Below are positions 1 to 5,700 of a stretch of 10,200 bases of DNA, in pieces. This DNA is from an uncultured Treponema sp. GTDB taxonomy: Bacteria; Spirochaetota; Spirochaetia; Treponematales; Treponemataceae. The stretch lies in contig CALBXN010000133.1 in the NCBI GenBank assembly GCA_937890485.1, forward strand, positions 1 to 10,200. Direction: 5' to 3'. Each line of letters begins with the position of its first letter. Position 1 is the first letter of the stretch. The translations under genes were made by a program, and so were the position numbers. The notes beneath the pieces were generated by a model. That model saw only the letters and a program-made list of their open reading frames with translations. It made no database searches and had not been told where the DNA came from.

Positions 1-331
1 TGCTATTGTCATTATTAGAATATATGTAGCTTTTGTGAGATACACTTCTTCTATCATTTTTAGAAACAAAGTTGTTACCTTCTTTTTGTAAAACTGCTTT
101 TGTTTTGTTTGTTAAATCAAAATTTTCAGCAAGTTTTAGTCCACTTGTACTACAAATGACAGTAATAATTACAGTAAGCCAAATATCTGATTCGATTACA
201 GATAAACATAATAAAATAGTTGCTAATATCAAGCACAAAGATTTAAATCCTGTTAGTTTTGCAATTAGCATACAAAATCTTTTTATGATATATTCTCCAA
301 GCTGTTTCAAAGGTTTATCATACATATTCAT
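1..331 (-). CDS. Small two-helix membrane protein, holin-like (partial, 3' end off the left edge)
   Basis: About 110 codons are visible and the frame is still open at base 1. The start is the ATG at 331, because a GGAGG lies about six bases upstream (342-337, read on the minus strand); the next in-frame ATG at 325 is too far from it. The protein begins with a basic, partly amphipathic stretch (residues 1-30). Two hydrophobic segments follow at about residues 31-46 and 50-65, separated by a short E-S-D turn, and then a polar tail rich in Lys, Asn and Ser. This is the shape of a class II holin, a small inner-membrane pore former. The start lies inside the end of the peptidase gene (14-base overlap), which suggests translational coupling as in phage lysis cassettes. 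I recognise no family signature, so 'holin-like' rests on topology and neighbourhood; another small membrane protein is possible. Confidence 0.7.
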   Translation of the reverse strand, partial: MNMYDKPLKQLGEYIIKRFCMLIAKLTGFKSLCLILATILLCLSVIESDIWLTVIITVICSTSGLKLAENFDLTNKTKAVLQKEGNNFVSKNDRRSVSHKSYIYSNNDNS

Positions 332-788
332 TATTTTCCTCCATTTTTCTTAATTTAATACTGAAAGAATTGTACATAGCTATTAACTCTTTTAATGTAC
401 GTTTTCTTGATAACTTTTTTTGTTCAATACTTGATACATTCATAAAGTAGCCATTACCACAATAGCCAGCAACATGTACAGCTTTCCCACTTTTATTAAT
501 GAAAAAAATAGCAACATAGCCTGTTTCAATATTTTTTTCATGAACAGGAATTGTAAATAAGTTATGGAATAAAAAATTAGCAGTTACTCTAAATATTTTA
601 TTTCTAGTATAACTTAAAGCCGCACATATACTACCACTGCAATCACATGATAGAACGGTTTCTTCTCCCCACATATAAGGAGTCCCTTCAAATTCTGATA
701 AAAGTCTTTTGAATAATTTATCACCTTCTAGCCCTTGTTCTTTTAGAAATTTACTTTTGTTTTCTAAATAATTACATTTTTTGAACAC
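318..788 (-). CDS. NlpC/P60-type cysteine peptidase (endolysin-like)
   Basis: The protein has 156 residues and is probably a peptidoglycan peptidase that cuts stem peptides. The motif TPYMWGEE (36-43) is followed by the nucleophile motif CDCSG (48-52, Cys50). A second motif, HVAGYCGNGYF (105-115), supplies the candidate His105, and Asn117 sits where the third polar catalytic residue is expected. The order and spacing fit a compact NlpC/P60 domain filling the whole protein, with no binding domain. There is no signal peptide, so the enzyme would need a holin or cell lysis to reach the wall, and a two-helix membrane gene directly follows. The start is GTG at 788: an AGGAG at 800-796 lies seven bases upstream and no ATG is nearby. 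The gene lies 23 bases after the HU/DUF4469 gene, probably in one operon. The fold call is fairly firm; substrate and phage origin are inferred. Confidence 0.8.
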   Translation of the reverse strand: MFKKCNYLENKSKFLKEQGLEGDKLFKRLLSEFEGTPYMWGEETVLSCDCSGSICAALSYTRNKIFRVTANFLFHNLFTIPVHEKNIETGYVAIFFINKSGKAVHVAGYCGNGYFMNVSSIEQKKLSRKRTLKELIAMYNSFSIKLRKMEENNEYV

Positions 789-811
789 TAATTTTCTCCT
801 TATAATTAGAT

Positions 812-1579
812 TTATACTACAGTTAAATCTGTAAATATTCCTTCTTTTGTATTTATGGTTGTATTGTTACCAGTAGAATATTGTGTAATAATTCTAATTT
901 GATAAATTGCACCACTTTTTAGTTCACTTGGAACAATACACATTAAACAAGCAGGATTATTAAAAGGAATTTTATCAATTCCTAATTGAATTACATCAGA
1001 AGAATCTTGCATGTTCTCAAAATATAAACCAATTGATGAATCTTCCCCTATAACTTTTAGATTTTTTCCATGAATTTCAAGAAATCCTCCTGGTGTTAAA
1101 GTATTAGAACCGTTTGTGTCTTTTATTCTTGTAATATCTGGAAGTTTTAACGCTGCTTGATTTATTACAGGTTCTAAGTTGTTTAGAATTTTTGAAATTT
1201 CAGGCTGAGTTCTAAACTGTAAATCAATAGTGTGTTTATCTGGATTATATGTAGACTGTGGACTATCAAAAGAACCTTCGATTGATAGTCTTATTGTGCA
1301 TAATCCTGTATTAACAGATAACCCCTCAGCCAGTCTTGAAATTATGGCGTTATTTATTTGCCTCCAAGTATCCATAATTTCTTCTTTAGTTTTAGTAACT
1401 CCATTTGTAACCATATCGTCGGCAATATCAGACATTGATAATTTACGACGATTCACAACTCTTGCATACCAACTATGTTTACCATTCTTTTTTTCTAGTA
1501 AAGAATTTGGATACAAAGCGATTGCAAGTTTGCCAGTCTTAGACACATCTGGCTTTGTGTTCAAAAGGTTGAAGTTCAT
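812..1579 (-). CDS. HU-like DNA-binding domain protein with C-terminal DUF4469 Ig-like domain
   Basis: The protein has 255 residues in two parts. Residues 1 to about 135 resemble the HU-like DNA-binding domain of Bvu_2165-type proteins: a YARVVNRRKLSMSDIADDM segment, then a helix that includes TKTKEEIMDTWRQINNAI, then LAEGLSVNTG and an IEGSFDSPQS strand. Residues from about 145 on fit the DUF4469 Ig-like fold, with the marks LTPGGFLEIHGKNL, an 'N-P-A-C ... V-P' stretch and RIITQYS. Such proteins are known from treponemes and Bacteroidetes; their job is not settled, with nucleoid-like and surface roles both proposed by domain content. An in-frame GTG at 1585 would extend it by two residues, but AGGAAG (1590-1585) overlaps that GTG and sits seven bases from the ATG at 1579, so the ATG is chosen. 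It is the first gene of a likely three-gene operon with the peptidase and membrane protein. Confidence 0.75.
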   Translation of the reverse strand: MNFNLLNTKPDVSKTGKLAIALYPNSLLEKKNGKHSWYARVVNRRKLSMSDIADDMVTNGVTKTKEEIMDTWRQINNAIISRLAEGLSVNTGLCTIRLSIEGSFDSPQSTYNPDKHTIDLQFRTQPEISKILNNLEPVINQAALKLPDITRIKDTNGSNTLTPGGFLEIHGKNLKVIGEDSSIGLYFENMQDSSDVIQLGIDKIPFNNPACLMCIVPSELKSGAIYQIRIITQYSTGNNTTINTKEGIFTDLTVV

Positions 1580-1591
1580 TTTCACTTCCTG

Positions 1592-1620
1592 CTTTCATTT
1601 GAAACTATTATAAATGAAAG
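1592..1620. promoter_or_regulatory. Perfect 9-bp inverted repeat around the -10 box, operator-like
   Basis: CTTTCATTT (1592-1600) is the exact reverse complement of AAATGAAAG (1612-1620), with an 11-bp spacer. The spacer and the first base of the second arm hold the minus-strand TATAAT box. Only one arm would lie in the predicted transcript, so this is more likely a protein-binding site on DNA than an RNA hairpin. A dimeric regulator bound here would block the promoter. The identity of that regulator is unknown. Confidence 0.45.
1607..1612 (-). promoter_or_regulatory. Probable -10 box of the DUF4469/peptidase/membrane-protein operon
   Basis: A perfect TATAAT reads on the minus strand from 1612 to 1607, placing transcription start near 1600, about 20 bases before the ATG at 1579. 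No good -35 box is found: at 17-18 bases spacing the minus strand reads AAAATA or CAAAAT. The promoter may therefore be weak or dependent on an activator. The -10 box sits in the spacer of one inverted repeat (1592-1620), and the -35 zone is covered by the arm of another (1628-1644). Confidence 0.45.
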
Positions 1621-1627
1621 ACTTATA

Positions 1628-1683
1628 TTTATTTTGTAAGTTAATAATTGCAACGCAATCTTTAATTTAACTTACAAAATAAA
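1628..1683. repeat. Perfect 17-bp inverted repeat with a nested 5-bp hairpin
   Basis: The arm at 1628-1644 (TTTATTTTGTAAGTTAA) is the exact reverse complement of 1667-1683. Inside the 22-bp loop, ATTGC (1647-1651) pairs with GCAAT (1655-1659) around the three bases AAC. There is no T-run after the stem on either strand, so it is not a standard intrinsic terminator. It lies between the end of the regulator gene and the -10 box of the operon, and its left arm covers the expected -35 zone. It may be an operator, or an RNA structure acting on transcripts that read through from the regulator gene. Confidence 0.55.
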
Positions 1684-1703
1684 ATTAATAAAAAGTGAAA
1701 TAA

Positions 1704-1731
1704 AATTTTGTAGTTTTTTCTTTACAAAATT
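1704..1731 (-). terminator. Weak candidate terminator hairpin of the regulator gene
   Basis: On the minus strand AATTTTGTA (1731-1723) pairs with TACAAAATT (1712-1704) across a 10-base A-rich loop, followed by TTATTTC. The stem begins in the last bases of the regulator's stop codon. It is made almost wholly of A-T pairs and the T-tract is broken, so termination would be weak. It shares the TTTTGTA core with the larger inverted repeat next to it, so the two may instead belong to one set of binding sites. Confidence 0.3.
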
Positions 1732-2386
1732 AACATACTGAACCTAGCGCAAACTTACGATATAGTTCTAAAACTGTATTTACTCCACTTTTTTTTAATA
1801 CCCTTGAACAATAAGTTGCTATTGTGTTTTTATTTAGCTTTAATAAGTAAGCAATTCTTTCTTGTTTTACACCTTGAATCATAAAATTAAATACAAGTTT
1901 TTCTCTGTTTGAAAAATTTTCAAATATTTCAGAATATTCCATTCTATTGCTAGTTTTGGATTCTAATATAGAATAAAAAAGAGGCGAATAGTATTTTTTG
2001 TTTGATTTAATAGCACTTATGCAATCAGAAATTTCTGTTTCATTGGAAATATCAGTTAAAACATAATTTACATCAAAAATTTTGATATATTTTGCCCTTA
2101 TTGTTGATAGACGTTCCCAGTTAATAACAATTACATTGATATTTTTCTTTTTTGAAATTTTTAATACATCGTATAGTTCATAATAATCTATACTTCCATT
2201 ACAAATTAAAATCTCATAATTTGAAATTTCAGATATGTAATCATCTAAATTTGTACACACTTTTATTGTACGATAACTCAACATTTTTCTAATCAAAGGA
2301 GATAATAACATTATCTGATTGTTAGAAAATCCATAAGACATTACAGACTTAATTGTGCTTAAACATTTATTATTGATACTTAACAT
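1730..2386 (-). CDS. LuxR-type transcriptional regulator with a degenerate receiver domain
   Basis: The protein has 218 residues. Residues 158-212 form a clear LuxR/GerE helix-turn-helix: FSNREKLVFNFMIQG opens it, IAYLLKLNKNTIATYCSRVL spans the turn and recognition helix, and SGVNTVLELYRKF closes it. Residues 1 to about 145 have the length and strand/helix rhythm of a response-regulator receiver, ending in a helix plus KKYYSP as in NarL/FixJ proteins. However, the acidic pair at the end of strand 1 is absent, and the strand-3 end reads YEILICNGSID, with Asn63-Gly64 where the phosphorylated Asp is expected. It is probably not controlled by phosphorylation. No clear Shine-Dalgarno precedes the ATG at 2386; a TATAAAAT (2401-2394) lies so close that a leaderless message is possible. 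It diverges from the giant gene across an array of palindromic sites, which suggests it controls that gene and itself. Confidence 0.8.
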   Translation of the reverse strand: MLSINNKCLSTIKSVMSYGFSNNQIMLLSPLIRKMLSYRTIKVCTNLDDYISEISNYEILICNGSIDYYELYDVLKISKKKNINVIVINWERLSTIRAKYIKIFDVNYVLTDISNETEISDCISAIKSNKKYYSPLFYSILESKTSNRMEYSEIFENFSNREKLVFNFMIQGVKQERIAYLLKLNKNTIATYCSRVLKKSGVNTVLELYRKFALGSVC

Positions 2387-2393
2387 GGTGTGT

Positions 2394-2399
2394 ATTTTA
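2394..2399 (-). promoter_or_regulatory. Possible -10 box of the regulator gene, implying a leaderless message
   Basis: The minus strand reads TAAAAT from 2399 to 2394 (within TATAAAAT from 2401), which would start transcription at or next to the ATG at 2386. The -35 position (about 2422-2417) reads TAGTAA, a poor match. The outlying GTAC site at 2434-2437 would be centred about 50 bases upstream of the start, a common place for an activator. The call is weak because any AT-rich region offers such boxes. Confidence 0.3.
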
Positions 2400-2424
2400 T
2401 AGAAGAAAAAATTGTATTACTACT

Positions 2425-2447
2425 TGTTTATTTGTACAGTATAATAA
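2425..2447. promoter_or_regulatory. Outlying GTAC-centred site, offset from the main array
   Basis: The site TTTGTACAGTATAATAAA (centre 2434-2437) matches the array sites in its GTAC core, its upstream TGTTTA and its downstream TAA. It is 51 bp from the next core, not a multiple of 23, and its TGTTTA is one base farther from the core than in the array. It is closest to the regulator gene, so it may serve that promoter separately. Confidence 0.5.
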
Positions 2448-2475
2448 AAAGACATTAAAGTGGTCGTTTTAGAAT

Positions 2476-2590
2476 GTGTTTAGTGTACTGTAAACGATGT
2501 ATTTACTGTACACTAAATATCCTATTAAGTGTACACCTTAGTATGTGTTTATAGTACAGCTTAAGGAGTGTAATGTGTACATACAAGGTT
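2476..2590. promoter_or_regulatory. Array of five GTAC-centred palindromic sites at exact 23-bp period
   Basis: GTAC cores begin at 2485, 2508, 2531, 2554 and 2577, each exactly 23 bp after the last. Aligned 23-mers share a GTGTTTA-type left flank (GTGTTTA, GTATTTA, CTATTAA, GTGTTTA, GTGTAAT), then two bases, then the core, and A-rich or TTA-containing right flanks. The first two are the best dyads, TTTAGTGTACTGTAAA and TTTACTGTACACTAAA; they are also inverted copies of each other with one mismatch. The period is a little over two helical turns. The array lies between divergent genes, its last core about 40 bp upstream of the giant gene's -35 box. It is probably a tandem operator for a dimeric regulator such as the adjacent LuxR-type protein. 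An iteron role is possible, but no replication gene is visible. Confidence 0.75.
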
Positions 2591-2617
2591 ATTTTTTTTT
2601 AATTTTGTAAAAAAAGA

Positions 2618-2647
2618 TTGACAAAAAAAGAGGTGTAAGCATAGAAT
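2618..2647 (+). promoter_or_regulatory. Sigma-70 type promoter of the giant gene
   Basis: A perfect TTGACA (2618-2623) and TAGAAT (2642-2647) are 18 bp apart. An unbroken T9 tract (2592-2600) and an A-tract (2609-2615) lie just upstream, like an UP element. The start would be near 2654, leaving a leader of only about 13 bases before the ATG, with the ribosome-binding site at its very 5' end. That is short, so an additional promoter further upstream cannot be ruled out. Confidence 0.55.
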
Positions 2648-2653
2648 GTGAGT

Positions 2654-2667
2654 AGGAAGAAAAAAAA
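2654..2667 (+). promoter_or_regulatory. Ribosome-binding site of the giant gene, followed by an A8 tract
   Basis: AGGAAG (2654-2659) lies at a normal distance from the ATG at 2667. The gap is filled by eight A's (2660-2667, including the A of the ATG). An in-frame TGA at 2649-2651 rules out any longer start, so 2667 is the first possible ATG. Change in the A-run length would alter ribosome-binding-site spacing. Confidence 0.7.
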
Positions 2668-2738
2668 TGGGAAGTAAAGGTTCCAAAGTAATAGCAAGTA
2701 TAATATTAATCTCACAGATAGTTTGTATGTTACCAGCA
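2667..2738 (+). other. Signal peptide of the giant protein
   Basis: Residues 1-24 show Lys4 and Lys7, then a hydrophobic core (VIASIILISQIVCML), then Pro23-Ala24 before Gln25. Cleavage after Ala24 is the likely site. Cys20 is preceded by Gln-Ile-Val, a poor lipobox, so a lipoprotein is less likely. This places the protein outside the inner membrane. Confidence 0.65.
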
Positions 2739-5700
2739 CAAACAATGATGGTAGAAAAGAACTATAGTAAGCTGAGATTAGAGCAATATTTAAGAAGAGC
2801 CGAGAGCGAAACAAAAGTAGAAGATTGGGAGCGTATAGCAAAAGAATGCGTAATGCAAGCGATGAAAGAATGGGAAAGTTCTAATACATATTTGAGAGAA
2901 AATAATTATGAAAAATATATAGAAACAAGAAATGAAGTATTAGAAGAATATGAATTGATAAAGGATAGTGAATATGTAAAATGGTATATTAATAGTAGGA
3001 TAGAAGAAGAAAACAATAAAAAAATAAGTGAAATAGCCCAGTCATTAGTAGAAAAGCGATTAGAATATAAAGAAAAAAATAGTGAAATTGGAGAAAACCC
3101 AGAAGAAGTAGAAAAAGAGTGGGAAGAAAATGCAGAAGAAATAGTAACAAAGTACATGAATGAAATAGTAAGTAAAAATAAGAAACTATATCCAGAACTT
3201 TCTGAAGAATTAAGAAATTTTACAGAAGAGCAAATAGCTGAAATATATGAAACAGTATCAAAAGATTATGAAGGGAAAGTATATAGGGAATATAAGAAGA
3301 TATATGCATCAGAAACAAATCAATTAAAAGCCGAATTACTTTATGATACAAAATCAACAAAAAAGATAAGTGCAAGTCAGGCAGCAGAAGAGATAGCCAA
3401 AGAAACAGCACAAGCAGTAAAAAATGAAACCGATAAAGCAATGAATGAATTATTTACAGAATTTCAAACAACAATAAATGAGGTAGAAGAAAGCGAAATA
3501 GAAATAGAAATAGAAAGAACAAATTGGTTAAAAGATTTTGAAAAGGTATTAGAAGAAAGTATAGAAAAATGGAATGAAGCAGAACGCAAATTTTTAGCAG
3601 AGCGAAGTGAATGGGAGTTAAATGCAAGTGAAGTATACGAAGAAAATGAAGAAGCTTGGTCAAAAGGTTATAAAATATTACAAGAGAAAAGGAATGCATG
3701 GTTTGAAGAAATAGAAGCAAAACTGATAGAAGGACGCAAAGAGTGGGATAAAAGTGAGCAAGAATTAAACAGTCAGTTAGAAATAGCATATAAAGAACTA
3801 GAAGCAACAATAAAAAAAGAACGCGATAGTAAAGAAAAGATGATAAATTTACAAGTATCAATATATAATCAATCAAGACAGATGTTAAATATAGTGTCCT
3901 CAGCATTAGAAGGTGTGGCAGAAACATTTGGAGAATTTTATTATGGGAAATATGCATATTGGAAAACAGAGACGCAAGAAACAGACATAGATAAACTTTT
4001 TTTGATAGTAGAAAAATTTAAAAAAACAAATAAGAGTGGTGAATTTTTTAACAATGATGAATCTATAAATGAAGCGATAACACTGATACAAAAATTAATT
4101 CCATTATGCAATGATGCAAATTTAAAAAGAGATTTAGAAAGTTTAATAAATAAAGATGGAACAGAAGGTTGGTTAAAATACCTAAAAGAGTATAAAGAAG
4201 AAGCATTAAATGCAAAGGAAGAGTTATATAAATTAACAGGGTGTATATACAGCGATGAAGCAGAAAATCCAGCAGAAGAAATAATATATTTTAATGAACT
4301 AGATTATGAGATAATAAAAGCGCAAGTATCACTTGAATATTGGACAGAAGAATATGAAGTAGTAAAAGCTGTTCAAGATTATGCCCAAAGTATAGATTCA
4401 GGAACAGAAACAGATGAACAAACTAAAGAAAATTTGCAAAAAACAACAGCAGCGTATGAAATAGCTTTAAAAGAATATGAAGAAGCTGTAGAGGAATTAG
4501 CAGAAGAGAGAAACATAGTAGAATTGTCAGAAAAAGAAGTAGAAGAAAAATATAACCAAGTAAACGAATCAAGAACAAAGTTAGAAGCAATAAAAGATGA
4601 ATATTCTGAATTAATGGTAGTATATTTAGGAGCCAAAGCAAGTCCGATAAGAGAAAAAATAAATTCATTGATAGTAGAATATGACACAAAGAAAAAGCAG
4701 ACAGATGAAGAAGAATTTATAGCATATTATGAAGCATTAGTAGAATATACAAGTGAAAGTCAAAAACAAAAATATCTTAGTGCTAAAAACACGATAGAAA
4801 ATGGAACAGAAAGTGGGGATCTATCAAGGGAAAAAGTAGAAAAATACAAAGAAGAAGTAAATGGATATAAAAACAATCTTGATTTAGAATTAAGTTCAAC
4901 AATGACCCAAATTAGAGATTATATAACAAAAGTTGAATTATATTGTGGAGAAAACGCATATAAACTAAAAAAATATCTTGAAGAATATAAAAATCGTAGT
5001 AGTAATCAAACAAATGAAACTACAGCCGTATTTACAGAAGCAGAAAAAAAACAATATAGGAATATAATAATAAAATATCTTACAGCAATAGAAGAATATT
5101 GGACTAAAGAACTAACTAAAAAAACAGAAGCAATATATTATATAGAAAATGGAAAATTTAAAGAAGAATCAAAAGAATATACAGAAGAAGAGCAAAGAGA
5201 AATAGAAATAAAAAATTACCTAGAAGCCGTATTAAATGCAAAAGTAGAATGGGAAGAAACTTTACAAGAAGAATTAAATGAATACAAAGAAATAATGTTA
5301 AAGGTTGAAGCAATAAGCGAAAAGACAGGAGAAGAATTATTATCCACAGTAAAGAAGGCAATAGAAGATGATGGAGAACTAAGAAAACTTTTACAAGGGC
5401 AAAACATATTTAATAATGAAATAATGCAAGAATGGATAAAAGTAGAATATCAGAGATTAAATGCAGAAGATTTTGAAAAAGCACAGATGCAAAAAGAGAT
5501 AAAAGATTTATATAGTCCGTATGTGTTAAAACAAAATACTTCACATGCAAAAGCACTAGAAGAAATAAACTCAGTAATAAATAATGAAGAAATAAAAAAC
5601 TTAACAGAAGAAAACTTGTATTTATTTATAGAACGATTAAGAGAATATGAAACAGAGTTAAATATATATGGACAGAGTGCATTAGAAAATTATATATCTT

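Noticed and set aside
72..353. Plus-strand open frame of 93 codons
   Set aside because: It lies antisense to the two-helix membrane protein gene, which has a good ribosome-binding site and overlaps the peptidase gene as in an operon.
360..480. Further GTAC sites (for example near 370, 395 and 477) as members of the operator set
   Set aside because: They lie inside the peptidase gene, lack the TTTA/TAAA flanks and have no regular spacing; GTAC is short enough to occur by chance.
1580..1585. GTG start at 1585 for the DUF4469 gene
   Set aside because: The Shine-Dalgarno AGGAAG (1590-1585) overlaps this GTG. It is correctly spaced only for the ATG at 1579.
1230..1613. Plus-strand open frame of 127 codons
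   Set aside because: It is antisense to the HU-like/DUF4469 gene, whose product has recognisable domains.
2425..2590. CRISPR array or replication iterons
   Set aside because: The 23-bp units are contiguous, with no unique spacers, so they are not CRISPR. Iterons cannot be excluded, but no initiator gene is present and the position between divergent genes fits operators better.
2712..2728. Lipoprotein signal ending at Cys20 of the giant protein
   Set aside because: The residues before Cys20 (Gln-Ile-Val) do not fit a lipobox, even a loose spirochaete one, and Pro-Ala-Gln at 23-25 offers a better signal peptidase I site.
5043..5050. A8 run inside the giant gene as a programmed frameshift site
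   Set aside because: The reading frame continues unchanged on both sides in the same helical style and no stimulatory structure is evident.
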